Shown: piece after piece, positions 46,441 to 58,398 of the stretch | How positions within the stretch are numbered: the first letter of the stretch is position 1 | How the letters are laid out: every line of letters begins with the position of its first letter | NCBI GenBank assembly: GCA_001972305.1 | Contig: BDDD01002907.1 | Span: 62,001 to 126,000 of the forward strand | DNA: 64,000 nt | Reading direction: 5' to 3' | Source of the DNA: Cephalotus follicularis | Taxonomy: Eukaryota > Streptophyta > Magnoliopsida > Oxalidales > Cephalotaceae | Program-made: the position numbers and the translations under genes | Notes under the pieces: generated by a model | What the model was told of the DNA's origin: nothing | The model's input: only the letters and a program-made list of their open reading frames with translations | The model's database searches: none

Positions 46441-46735
46441 ATTACATGTTTAGTATAATAGTTAGTATGTATGTTAGTATGTATAGTGTATATGTATGTA
46501 TAATAGTTAGTATGTTAGTATGTATGTATGTATAATAGTTAGTATTTTAGTATGTATATATGTATGTATAGTGTATATGCATGTATGTATAATAGTTAGT
46601 ATGTATGTTAGTATGTATAGTGTATATGTATGTATGTATAATAGTTAGTATGTTAGTATGTATAGTGTATATGTATGTATGTAGGATAATTAGTAGTATA
46701 TATGTAAGTATAATTTAGTTAGTATGTTAGTATCA
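46441..46735. repeat. AT-rich tandem repeat (GTTAGTATGTATGTATAATA type)
   Basis: Irregular repeats of GTTAGTATGTATAGTGTATATGTATGTATGTATAATA with variable unit length. They start exactly where copia A loses its 5' end. Confidence 0.9.
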
Positions 46736-47193
46736 TGTTTAAATTTATTGTAGAGTTCAATTACCTATTATGATTAAAGTTGAGAGAAATCTTAGATTCT
46801 CGTTCATGATTCGTTCAATAGGAGTGAATCATGAATTGTCTAGTTCGGACAGTTCTCACATACGTACGTCCACTGTAGGATATATTGTTATCTTTTGTAC
46901 ACAGTTTTCTTCAAGAAAGTTTCGGTTACACTCCTTAAACATGTTCCTCATATACATAATTAAACCGATCAATTCAGTTTAATTCGTGTGTTTGAGGAAC
47001 CGTGGGGAGATGCTGCCGAAATTTTCTCGGAGTGAACTATGCACGCGGGATAGCGATATTAGTAGAGGTACGTTGTCGGGAATGGGATAGGGCCATACCT
47101 TTTAGAGTTAGGTGGTGAGATACACTTCAATCAATGCATATTGAGAAAAGTATACTTGAATCTTACAATCTTCTACCCTACTTGTAGAAAAAA
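46736..47193 (+). promoter_or_regulatory. Leader upstream of TNP2
   Basis: No coding is seen. It continues the CACTA after the tandem repeats and ends immediately before the TNP2 start codon. It probably holds the 5' leader and intron of the transposase transcript. Confidence 0.4.
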
Positions 47194-48524
47194 ATGTCTG
47201 TGGACAGGAGTTGGATGAGTAGGCGGGTTGTCCGGGGCTTACTGACGAAGGAATTTAACAGGGGTGTGCTCGCTTTCTTAGATTTTGCATTTTCAAACCA
47301 AGATTTTGTCTGGAATAGTACGATAAAATGTCCTTGCAGCCGTTGCAAGTTAAGGGCATTTGGAACTCGATCTGAAGTGTGGTTACATTTGTTGAAAAAG
47401 GGTTTCACCCCTCATTACACGTTATGGGATCAACATGGGGAAAGGAGGGAACATCGTCGGGCTGTAGTAGAGAAGTTAGACGCCTCGGGTCCGAACAATC
47501 ATTTTGTTGATCTCGTGATGGATGCTGGGGGGTTCGAGTTTGACACTGGTGAACATGATGAGACGGTCGATGAATTTCTGAATCCCAATGCAAAGAAGTT
47601 CTATGACCTGCTTAAGGATGCAGACGAACCGTTGTGGAATGGCTGTAAAAAACACACCAAGCTATCTATGATGACGCGACTCATGAATGTCAAGTCCAAG
47701 TACGGGATTCCCAACAAAGGAGCCGAGGAAATTCTTCAGATTATTAAGAGCGGAATGCTTGAGGATAAGGAGTTGCCTGAGTCTTATTACAAGCTGAAAC
47801 AAATTATGAAGACATTGGGATTAGGCTGCAAAAAGATAGATGCATGTGTCAATGATTGTATGTTGTATTACGGGGATCAGCACAAGTGTGCTACAGAGTG
47901 TCCAACGTGTAATCATCATAGATTTAAACCTAGCGGTGACGAAAAGAGAAAGAAACAGTTACCTTACAAGGTTTTGCGTCACTTTCCAGTGGCACCAAGA
48001 CGTCAGAGGTTGTTTCAATCAGACAAAAGATCTGCTGATATTAGGTGGCATAGTAAGAAGAGGAAGGATAACGACGGTGACGAAGTGGGAATGGTACACC
48101 CGGCTGACGGTGAAGCTTGGAAGCACTTTGATATTACTTTTCCATCGTTTGCTGCAGAGGTTGGCAATGTTAGAATAGGAATAACAACGGACTGGTTTTG
48201 TTCTTTTGGGGTCAGTAGTAGTGTTTACTCTTGCTGGCTTGTGTTTGTTTTCCCATACAATCTTTCACCTTGGTTGTGTATGAGGAAGCCATTCATGTTC
48301 TTATCCTTGATTATACTTGGACCAAAGAGCCCAGGGAAAGATATTGATGTGTTTCTGCGTCCACTCATTGACTAGTTGAAGATGTTGTGGGAAACTAGAG
48401 TTGAAACCTATGATGCATCGCGCAAGAAGAACTTTCAAATGAGGGCAGCTTTAATGTGGATGATTAGTGACTTTCCTGCCTATGGAATGCTGTCAGGCTG
48501 GAGTACTCATGGTCATTTGGCATG

Positions 48525-49864
48525 TGTCACACCCCGTTTAACGAGAAGGAAACATTAAAGCGGTAAAGGCAATTAACATGTAAATACAGCTTATGCGAAT
48601 ACCATAAAATTTAAACTTTTCCAAGGAACATCAGTTGCGGAAGCATAAAAATTCATAAGCTGTAAGCTCGTGATGTGCATCCCATACTGCACGTTACCCA
48701 ATACAAGTTCATCATTGTTAATAGCCCACAAAACGGAGCATGATCACAATACAAGGTTAAATCCCATCATTAACAAAACCATAAGTACAACACATTGGTC
48801 CATAAACAAGCTCGGTTTATTACAAAACATGGGAAAGTAAAACCGAGAACAAAACATCATAACAACTTGTTCTTTGTCCCTGCCAGTCCAGCACCGACTC
48901 AACATGCATGCACATAAGTTCAAAGATTCTCAACAGTAACGTGGCATGCGTAAAACTAGTAGTAATCATGGTCATATCAACTGAGCATTATGGCTTATAC
49001 TAGCAGACAACCAATCACACAACATGCAGTAATATTGAACTCCAATTTACAATCATAACTTCCCCTACCTTTTGATTCCAAGTTAGGAATCTGTAAGTCC
49101 ACCTCTTTGTGTTCCAACAGTGACGTTTTGGACTCCCCAGAAGTTTCAACTCCAAGCCCAGTAGCTCCAAGAACAGTCCAATAGCTCCAACCCGCTCCAA
49201 GCTTCAACAATGGAGAAACACTCCCTTCCCTCTTTTCTCTGTGTTTTTCTCTACTGTCCTCTTTGGTTCTTAGACTTTTCAGTGCTAGGACGAAGGAGAT
49301 GAGGGAAGACGTCTTATGCATGGAGTTTCTCTCCCTCTCTTCCTTAGGTCCTCTCACATGGCACTAAATGCCACTTTCCTTCTCCACATGCATGCACACA
49401 CTCACATGTCTAAACTCCTCCCCCCCATGAGGTTTGCATGAAACACAGGTGTCCTCTTCATCCTTTCCTTTAGTTGCATGAAACACAGATGGCACCCACT
49501 TCCATCTGTCAGCTGTGGCATGTGATTTCCGTCACATGCAACAAAACAGAGCACGATCCAGTCGGCTGTCCATACCTAACAGCCGACTGCTGGCCTAGAA
49601 TATCGTTACCATGTGGATCGACAGTTGGCCAGTCGACTGGTTCATCCCACCAGTCGATTGCTCCCATACGCAGTCGACCAGTCGGCTGGTCTACTGTACC
49701 AGTCGACTGCTCTTAGTGTACATACTAAGCAATCACACTTCTAAGTACTTAATTGATTTAAAATCAACATCATCAAATTCAGAAAATCTATCTTTTTATT
49801 AATTCCACAAATAAAGTACATTTACATTGTGAAATTACAATACATGAAATTTCTGGGCGTTACA
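48525..49864. repeat. Solo LTR inside TNP2 (1340 bp)
   Basis: It starts TGTCACACCCCG, ends GGGCGTTACA, and is flanked by gcatg at 48520-48524 and 49865-49869. Removing it and one gcatg restores a continuous TNP2 reading frame. It contains the CAGTCGACTG array at 49555-49715. The orientation was not determined. Confidence 0.92.
49555..49715. repeat. CAGTCGACTG palindrome array in solo LTR
   Basis: Eight or nine units of CAGTCGACTG or CAGCCGACTG occur in 160 bp. CCAGTCGACTGG at 49629-49640 is a perfect 12-bp palindrome. The core is the same as in the otherwise different LTR at 23634-24381. Confidence 0.9.
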
Positions 49865-52637
49865 GCATGCCCCTACTGTATGGGTCGGACCAAGGGTTTT
49901 AGATTGAAGCATAGTCAGAAATGGTCATGGTTTGACTGTCATCGTCAATTGTTGCCCACAGAACACCAGTTTAGAAGAGACAATAAAAAATTCTTGAAGG
50001 GTTGACGGGTGACCAAGGTGGGTGTGGAGGGGTTATCAGGGGAAGAGGTTGAGGATCAACTCCCCGAGTTGAATGAAGTTGTGTTTGGAAAAGGTGTACC
50101 CACTTGTAAGATTCCTGGGTTCGGGAGAGTACATAATTAGACTAAGCGAAGAATCTTTTTTGAACTTTCTTATTGGAGTAAAGTACTAGTCAGACACAAG
50201 CTGGACTTTATGCACATCGAGAAGAATGTGTTTGAAAATATATTCAACACGGTCATGAATGTGAAGGGGAAATTCCAAGGACCACATACAAGCTTGACTT
50301 GATCTGAAAGAGTTGAGAATAAGACCTGAACTACATGCAGAAAAGGTGGATGGGCGGTTCATATTGCCACCAGCAAAATATTCATTGAACAGTGAACAGG
50401 TCAAACAGGTTTGTGAATGGATGACAAAGATCAGGTTTCCGGATGGATACGCCTCAAACATATGTCGGTGTGTGAATGTTTAGGAGTGTAAGGTTTCGGG
50501 ATTGAAGAGCCATGATTGCCATGTGTACATGCAGAGGCTTCTTCCGATTGTATTTTCTGAGTTCCTGCCGAGAAATGTCATGGAGGTGTTGTCCGAGGTC
50601 AGTGATTTTTTCTGGAATATATGCTCAACATCTAACAGTGCTGCGAATATGGACTTACTCCAGAGTAACATTGTGCAAACAATTTACAAAATGGAGAAGA
50701 TATTTCCTCCATCGTTTTTTGTTTCAATGGAACATCTTCTCGTCCACCTAGCTTACGAAGCGAAAGTATGTGGGCCGGTTCAGAATACATGGATGTATCC
50801 CATTGAGAGGTATAGTTACTCGTTTTTTCTCTTTCTGAAAATGTTCATCTCGTTGTCATGCATTCTAATTACATATTTAATTGCAGATAGCTGTTTGATC
50901 TGAAAAACATGGTCAAGAACAAGGCTCGTGTAGAAGGGTCGATCGCCGAGGCATACATCGTTCGTGAGTTGAAAACGTTTTGTTCGTATTATTTCGAACA
51001 TGATGTCCCGATGAGGCTGAATAGACCAGAGATAAAATGGGATGGGGGCGCCGTTGCTAGTAACGGATTGCTATCCATATTTACTCATCCCGGTAAAGCA
51101 ATGGGCCAGACAGAGAACAGACATATGACAGAGTAAGAATACGAGGCTGCATATTTGTACATCCTTCTGAACTACGATGAAGTCAGCCCCCTGGTTGAGT
51201 AAGTACACATATATATTGTACTAAGTTTATACTCTATTTATATGAATTGTGCAATTTGAACGTATCTCACTTATATTATTTGCTGTAGTGAGTACGAATA
51301 ACTAGTCATGGAAATAAACCCTAGCATTACCCCCAAACAAATTGAAGAAGAACGCGATGCACACTTTGTGAAATGGTTTCAAAGCCGTGTAAGTAATGCC
51401 AGAATATGTCTACATAGCATTTGTAAGCTTCATGATTTTTAATTGTTGATGTTGATTTCTATGTTACGTGTGTACATTGCACACTTAATAGGTTAAGAAT
51501 GACAATGAAGTTGACGCCCGTCTATGACATTTAGCAAGTGCACCTGCAACAAAAGTGAGACCGTGGAAGGGGTACGTCGTCAACGGGTACAAGTTTCACA
51601 CTAAAGATGCATCATAACTCAAAATTGGGATGTAATGATCAAGGGAAGCACTTGGAATGATAGTTGTAGTGACTTCTACGGAGCCTTGGTCGACGTTGTG
51701 GAGCTCAATTTCTACGGAAAAGACAACAAAGTTGTTTTATTCAAGTGTGATTGGGTTGACACTTCGAAGAGAGGTACCAGAGTGGATGAGTTTGGGATTG
51801 TTCGCCTGAACCCAGGAAAGGCACTCCCCACATACGAGCCATTCATGCTAGCAAGTCAAGCTGTGCAGGTGTTCTACGCACCCAGCGTGTCCAACGATCG
51901 TAGGTACAGAGGGTTGCTGACTGTGATAAAAACGAAACCCATATATGCCTACAGCCTTCCTGATTATGAAGAAGAAGATGGCGACGCTCTGGGTATGGAT
52001 ATGACATTGCAAGAAGATGTCGCCACCAGTCCACTACGTTCATTTGCAGCTGATTTAAGTCCTGCAAGCGAAGATTCCCTTCGAGGAGATGGGGAATGGG
52101 AGGAAGTAGTATTACCTCCAAATGTTCAAATAAGGGATCCTACGCCATACCGCGACAATACGGATGACGAGGAAGATGAATGAGAAAACGATCTTTCTGA
52201 CACAGATGAGGAGGACGGAGCGATGGAATATGATTCCGATAGTCAAGATGACATGGATATTGATAACATAGATTAAACTGTAAGTTAATAATGTAGTATA
52301 TATAGTAAATACTGTTTGAAATAGTATTCTTAATCTTCTAATTTGTTATGTTACGACATTGTAATTTGATAATATATAGTAGGACAACTGTATGTAGTTT
52401 GTATCGTTTTTAAATACGGTGAGTTCTTGCAGATATGCCTCGCGGAGTCACACGCTCCTCTATGCCTGGAGATTCCACCATACCCTCCGGATCTTCTCTT
52501 CCCGAGAAGGGCTCCAAGGAGTTAGACAGACGGGAGCAGGATACCGATGTTCCCAGTACTAGTAAGGAAATTTGTTATGTCACGATATTCTATTTTTCGT
52601 ATTGTCGAAGCTTTTTTTGTTATATTTTGTTATATAT

Positions 52638-52757
52638 TGTTGACATTTATGTCTTAATTCCTAATTTTGATGATAACACATTTGCAACTAATAAGTTTGA
52701 TTTGTGCAAGATGAGCAAGAAGACATACCAGATAAAAATCAGTTTAACTAGACAAAG
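52638..52757 (+). repeat. Remnant 5' LTR of copia B (120 bp)
   Basis: Identical or nearly so to 57664-57783, then it switches within ACAAAGC to gag sequence. The rest of the LTR, the primer-binding site and the gag start are missing. Confidence 0.9.
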
Positions 52758-53950
52758 CAAAAGCCAAACATATAATAATATGTGCTATTAATTCTAATGA
52801 GTTTAATAGAGTATCTTCTTGTGTGTCTGCTAAAGAAATGTGGGATAGACTTGAGGTAACTTATGAAGGTACTAATCAAGTAAAAGAGGCAAAAATAAAT
52901 ATGCTTGTTCATGAATATGAAATGTTTACTATGCATGATAATGAGGATATTAAGACTATGTTTACTAGATTTACTAATATCACTAATGCTCTACAAACTC
53001 TAGATAAAGTTTATACTAATAGTGAGATGGTGAGAAAAATTCTCAGATGTTTACCAAGAATGTGGATGGCTAAAGTGACAACTATTGAGGAAGCAAAAGA
53101 TCTTAATACTTTGCCTCTGGAGGATCTTCTCGGATCCTTAATGACACACGAATTGTCGATCTTAAAAAGAGACGATGAAGAAGAAACAGAAAGGAAAACG
53201 AAAAAGGTGACAACTTTAAAATCTACATAAAATGAAGAAACTGACAAAGAAAGTGATCAAGAGATGGCGTTGATCACAAGAAAATTCAAAAAGTTTCTGG
53301 AAAGCAAAAAGAAGATTGGAAGAAAATCGTTCAGGAAAGGTAACACTCAAAAAGACGAGTGAAGCAAAATTGAAGAAATAATTTGTTACGAATGTAACAA
53401 ACCTGGGCATTACAAGAGTGATTGCTCGAGACTAAAAAAGGAGGAGCAGTTTAAGAAAAAGAAAGCTATGCTTGCCACATGGGATGATAGTGATGAATCG
53501 AGCTCAGATGAGGAATCTCCTGAAGAAGTAGCTCAATTAGCACTAATGGCTATCGAGGAAGAGGAAGAAGAAAATGATGAGGTAACTTATGATGAACTTA
53601 TTTTAATACTAGAAAAATATAGTTGTATTATTTCTGATTTAAAGAAAAAGATTAAAATTTTAAATGTTGAAAATAATGATTTAAAAAAGGCTAATAATAT
53701 GCTTAACAATAAAGATGAAAAGAAAATAGAAATATTAGAAAAAGAAAATGGATGTTTTAAAATAGAAGTTGATGCATTAAAGAAAACTTTTTCAAATTTT
53801 TATAATAGTAGTGAAATATTAGAAAAACTCTTAGGCATGCAAAGATGTGTGTTTGATAAAGCTGGATTAGGATATGATGAAATGAATAATGTAAAGCATT
53901 ATCAAATTTTTTTTGAAAGAAAAATAAAAATTGAAAGAAGAGGGAATTGA
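52758..53950 (+). pseudogene. gag: gag of copia B
   Basis: SAKEMWDRLEVTYEGTNQV and ILRCLPRMWMAKVTTIEEA form the UBN2-type block, followed by a knuckle (CYECNKPGHYKSDC) near 53390 and a coiled coil to NNVKHYQIF. Stops are at 53228 and about 53360. The frame then joins reverse transcriptase sequence near 53935. Confidence 0.9.
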
Positions 53951-55244
53951 TTTTGATGAATCTTATGCACCTGTAGCTAGATTAGAGTCTATTAGAATCT
54001 TGCTTGCATATGCATCTTTTAAAGATTTTACACTTTATCAAATGGATGTAAAAAGTGTTTTTTTAAATGGTTTGATAAAGGAGGAAGTTTATGTTGAACA
54101 ACCTCCTGGTTTTGAAAATCCACATTTTCCAAATCATGTTTTTAAACTTTCAAAAGATTTGTATGGTTTAAAACAAGCTCCTAGATCTTGATATGAAAAA
54201 TTAAGTGGTTATTTACTTAAAAATAATTTTGAAAGAGGATCAATAGATATAACTTTATTTACAAAATCTTTAAAGGAAGATATTTTAATTGTACAAATAT
54301 ACGTTGACGATATTATATTTGGATCAACTAATGAAAGTTTGTGCAAAGATTTTGCTAAGATTATGCAGAATGAGTTTGAAATGAGTATGATGGGTGAACT
54401 AAATTTCTTCCTCGGACTTCAAGTTAAATAACTCAAAGATGACATATTCATCAACCAATCTAAATACGTGAAAGATTTACTCAAACGGTTTGGGATGGAT
54501 AATGCAAAGAAAAGTAAAACTCCAATGAACACAACAACGAGGTTAGATAAAGATGAGAAAGGTAAATCTATTGATCAAAAACTCTATAGGAGTATGATTG
54601 GTTCTTTGCTTTATCTAACTGCTAGTAGACCAGATATTTTATTTAGTGTATATTTGTGCGCTCGTTTTCAAGCATGTCTCAAAGAATCACATCTTCATGC
54701 TGTAAAACGAATCTTTAAATATTTAGCGTATACACCGTCTTTAGGTTTATGGTGTCCTAGATATTCTACCTTTGATTTGCATACATATTCGGATGCATAT
54801 TTTGGAGGATATAAGGTAGATAGAAAGAGCACTAGTGGTACTTGTCAATTTTTAGGGAATATGCTTATTTCATGGTTTGGCAAAAAGCAAATTTCGGTAG
54901 CACTTTCTACTACCGAAGCTGAGTATATAGCAGCTGGAAGTTGCTGTGCACAAGTTATGTGGATGAAACAACAACTTTTAGATTATGGTTTTAATTTTAA
55001 AAAAGTACCTATAAAATGTGACAATACTAGTGCAATTTGTTTAGGGAAAAATCTTGTACATCATTCTAGAACCAAACATATAGATATTCGATATCATTTT
55101 ATTAAGGATCACATAGAACGGGAAGATATCGAACTTGTTTTTGTGCCAACGAAGGATCAAATAGCAGATATTTTTACAAAACCTCTAGATGAACATACCT
55201 TCTCAAATTTTAGGATGGAATTAGGATTATGTGAAATTGATTAA
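53931..55244 (+). pseudogene. pol: Reverse transcriptase and RNase H of copia B
   Basis: It begins inside reverse transcriptase ([18 protein letters not shown]), with [26 protein letters not shown], a stop in place of Trp after QAPRS, YVDDIIFGSTNES intact, and another stop after LGLQVK. RNase H from 54468 is open and complete to the natural stop at 55244 (YFGGYKVDRKSTSGTC, STTEAEYIAAGSCCA, QIADIFTKPLDEHTF). Protease and integrase are absent through a deletion of roughly 2 kb compared with copia A. Confidence 0.92.
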
Positions 55245-55344
55245 ATGAAGTTATCTGCTTATATATTTTTTGTATATATATATAGATATATTAATACACT
55301 TTAAACGCCAAATATTATGAAATAAATGTCAGCAGTTATGTGCT

Positions 55345-55396
55345 AAAGCGTCAACGCTTTAAATTTAAGCGTCGACGGTTTATGCGCAGATATAAA
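55345..55396 (+). promoter_or_regulatory. Palindromes and TATA box upstream of copia B extra gene
   Basis: AAAGCGTCAACGCTTT (55345-55360, palindromic except at the centre) and AAGCGTCGACGGTT (55367-55380) are followed by GATATAAAT at about 55388-55396. They lie about 150 nt before the first ATG at 55542. The 3' LTR of the element carries the same AAAGCGTCRACGC motif upstream of its own TATA box, so an internal promoter is plausible. Confidence 0.6.
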
Positions 55397-55541
55397 TTTT
55401 TAAGCGCCGTCTGTCATACAACTTTTGAACCCTAAAATCGTTCTAACAGCCACTTTAGCATATCTTGGTGTATCTCAAGCTGAAAATTCTCCTTTAACAA
55501 CATAAATACTTGATCTTTCTTTCTATCCTTCACAAATCATC

Positions 55542-56777
55542 ATGCGTAGAACAAAAAACCCTAACTACACACAAGGTGAAGGGTCAAGATCAATGGGAAG
55601 GAAAAGGGGTGCTGGCAAGAACGTTGAGTCTGTTGAGCCTCAACAACTTTTTCCACATCAAGGTGTCAGGTATCCTCAAGCATATTATGATAGGAAAATT
55701 CTTGGTGGCAAAATACTGGACTTTGATTTATGTAATGCAGAAAATTTCCCTATTGTAGGATGGCTTAATGATTTGGGTTTAGAACCATTGTTCATGATTA
55801 ATCTGCCCCATTATCCAGATTTAATGAAGGAATTCTATGCTAATTTTGGATTTAGCACCTCTATTAGCTTATCTACGAGTGTTAATGGAATTCCAATGAT
55901 GATGACTTATGCATTGTTTTCCTCTATTTTGAATATTCCTTGTGATGGGACTAAAGCTTGGTCCAATAGAAATTGGGTTGAGGAGAATGGTTTTAGTAGT
56001 GAGGAATGCGTGCATCTATTGTTTGGAGGAAATGCACAGCTAGTTGACAAAATATATTCTAGAAATCTGAGACTAAACTATAGATTCTTGCATCGAGCTG
56101 TAGGAACACATATTATACCTAAGTCTGGTGGTTTTGATGAAGTTACACATATGGAAGCTTTCACTATGTTTCACATCATTACCGGTTGAAGAATTAATGT
56201 GCCTTTGCTTATTCTTAATCTTATGAAAGCCATACATGCTCGTGAAAATGCAAGATTAGCATATGGTAACATAATTACCAAAATTCTTATACATTTTGGT
56301 CTTAATCTTGATGACGAGGTCCATCATGCACTTCAAAGTGGCGATAAGCTAGGAAAAGGAACCCTTGGAAGAATGGGTTTCAAATAGCATAAAAGACTTG
56401 GAACTTGGATTCCAAGAGATGAAGATTCTGACAGAATTGATGAAGAAAATAAGGAAGATGAAGAAAGTGAAGAAGCACAAGGCCAAGAAGGAATGGCTCC
56501 TACGGTTGAGAGTAGTCCTATTCATGTGTTTGCTACTAGTCAGTTTGAGCAGCTTATGCAAGCTATCCATGGTATTGAAAGCAATCAAAGAAATATGGCA
56601 AAAGAACTCAAGAGCATTAAAAGGAAACAAATAAGACTGGAAAGAAAGTTATTTGAGCAAGGACTTATTGGAAATGAAGGCATAACATCTTCGTCGATTC
56701 CAGAAGATGAGGTCGAAGATCAAAACACCGATATTGAAGATCTCGGAGATGACAATGATGATCAAATGGATGATTGA
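55542..56777 (+). pseudogene. Copia B extra gene (putative plant transposon protein with coiled coil)
   Basis: A single frame of 412 codons is interrupted only by TGA at 56187-56189 and TAG at 56385-56387. It starts MRRTKNPNYTQGEGSRSMGRKRG (basic). The central domain has LMKEFYANFGFSTSISLS, NGIPMMMTYALFSSILNIP and LRLNYRFLHRAVGTHI, comparable to LVKEFYMNLHI and ARILASIFHIP in copia A. EVHHALQSGDKLGKGTLGRMGFK matches the copia A block before the coiled coil. The C-terminal part (FEQLMQAIHGIESNQR to RLERKLFEQ) is a coiled coil and the tail is very acidic. The role is unknown. A sense-strand gene downstream of pol, like env in retroviruses, but without visible signal peptide or membrane span. 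Confidence 0.82.
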
Positions 56778-57663
56778 AGCATAATATTGCCTCCTCATGT
56801 TATTTCCTTTTATGTTTTGTAATATTACATTTTATACTACTTATGATTAATTGTTGGATAATGCTTAGTAGTTGATATTTTTTACTGTTTTAATGATTTA
56901 ATTATTTGATGTTTTAATGTTATGGTTTAATTTTTATCACTGCTCCCTTCTTAATGATTTAATTATTTGATGCTCACTTTTTGATGTTAACAAAAAAGGG
57001 GGAGAAATGCTCAACTTTTTATGGTTATAGGGGCTGTTGATATCTGCTGTTTTTATGGTTATAGGGGCTGCTGTTATAGGGGCTGCTGGGCTGCTGATAT
57101 TTGTTGTCTGGGCTGCTGATATTTGTTGTCATTCCTGATGTTTGTTTCTCATAATATATTGCCGATTTTATAGCAGTGACACAGGGGGAGTATGATGCAT
57201 TACTTAATGTATTAATGCTTGCTATGCTATGTTATTTGCAGCTGATATATATGTTTATAACGGCTGTCATATTGCTATGCTTATATTTATAAATGCTCTC
57301 ATATTGGTATGCTTATAACTGCACAGGGGGAGTACTTGAATGCGGCTGATATATTGCTATGGTGCATTAATTGATTACTGCTGATAAAAGATATATTGTT
57401 ATAATGTTATGCTATGTTTATGCTAAAATGTTGAGTTATACTTATGTCAAAGAAACAGGAAGAGCATAAATTTAGGGGGAGCAAAGCTAGCAAATATAGT
57501 AATCTTTTTGGGAGAGAAACAGAGGGAGTATGCTGATTCTATGCTCATTATTCATATATGCTTACTATTTTCACTTATGCATTACACTTATTGTTATAAT
57601 GCTCACTTATGTTTTGTACTCAACTTTATGGCAAATTTTTGTCATCATCAAAAAGGGGGAGAT
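56778..57663 (+). other. Non-coding spacer of copia B up to the polypurine tract
   Basis: AT-rich, with repeated GGGGCTGCTG and CAGGGGGAG motifs (several purine runs GGGGGAG near 57187, 57328 and 57474 besides the terminal one). No coding is seen. Extra purine runs may be central or decoy polypurine tracts. Confidence 0.55.
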
Positions 57664-58398
57664 TGTTGACATTTATGTCTTAATTCCTAATTTTGATGAT
57701 AACACATTTGCAACTAATAAGTTTGATTTGTGCAAGATGAGCAAGAAGACATACCAGATAAAAATCAGTTTAACTAGACAAAGCGTCGACTGTTAATTTA
57801 AAAGCGTCAGCGCTTCTGGGCTTGTAAGGTTGAAAGCGTCAAAAATTGCTATGAAAATGTCGAAGGCACTAATAGCACAAAGCGTCAGCTCTCAAATTGA
57901 AAGCGACAATGCTTTGATCGGGAATTACAGTAAGACGATACCTTATCAACGCACAAATTAAGGACAAATTTTCCAAAACAGGTCTAACGACTACAAGACA
58001 TGTCACAACGGCTATATCACCAAAAACACTATAAAAATGGGGCTCAAGAACAACAAATAAGGCATCAAGTTACAAAGCAATTATCCTTACATTTGTTAGC
58101 ATCATTCTTGAGTTGTTTCTAACTTGTTAAGCTATTACTGTGAGCATATTTAGTCAATATCTAACCTTTGAGAGGTTGCAGAAAAATCACCCACCTTTGT
58201 ATCTATTCAACTATTGTGTATATGATTGAGAGAAATCACAACTGTTGTAAAGGTGCATCGAATAGTTCCTGGAAGTTATTCGAAGTGTGTATTCGAGGTC
58301 GAGTACTAGTGGAAACTCAAGGAGGTCCTTGAGAAAAGTGGACGTAGGCAAGAAATTAAGTTGAACCACTATAAAACTGTGTTTGCATTCTCCTTCTC
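57664..58398 (+). repeat. 3' LTR of copia B
   Basis: It begins TGTTGACATTTATG directly after the polypurine tract. AAGCGTC-type motifs at about 57780-57915 precede the TATA box TATAAAAA at 58030-58037. The right end is tentative because no CA terminus is evident. Confidence 0.75.

Larger units (their letters stand above)
47194..52276 (+). pseudogene. TNP2: CACTA transposase TNP2, interrupted
   Basis: The start MSVDRSWMSRR opens the transposase-associated domain (CPCSRCKLRAFGTRSEVWLHLLKKGFTPHY). A TNP2 (Transposase_21) domain follows from about 47700, with KRSADIRWHS, HPADGEAWKHFD, PYNLSPWLCM and GPKSPGKDIDVFLRPLID, and then a stop at 48373-48375. Exon sequence continues to LSGWSTHGHLAC, is cut by a solo LTR, and resumes in frame as PYCMGRTKGFRLKHS. 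Later parts are degenerate (stops near 50003 and 50140; a frame shift before 50480). The DUF4218-like (MRNTWMYPIE, GSIAEAYIVREL) and DUF4216-like (DFYGALVDVVELNFYG, VLFKCDWVD) regions follow across several introns. TNP2 cuts and rejoins the ends. This copy is inactive. Confidence 0.93.
52638..58398 (+). mobile_element. Copia element B, internally deleted, with extra gene
   Basis: The 5' LTR is reduced to 52638-52757, which matches the first 120 bp of the 3' LTR starting at 57664 (both begin TGTTGACATTTATGTC). gag follows directly, then pol without protease and integrase, the extra gene, a polypurine tract (AAAAAGGGGGAGAT, ending 57663) and the 3' LTR. The right edge is uncertain; tatat at 52633-52637 and 58399-58403 is a possible target duplication. 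It is related to copia A. The element lies in an intron of the second CACTA gene. Confidence 0.85.
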
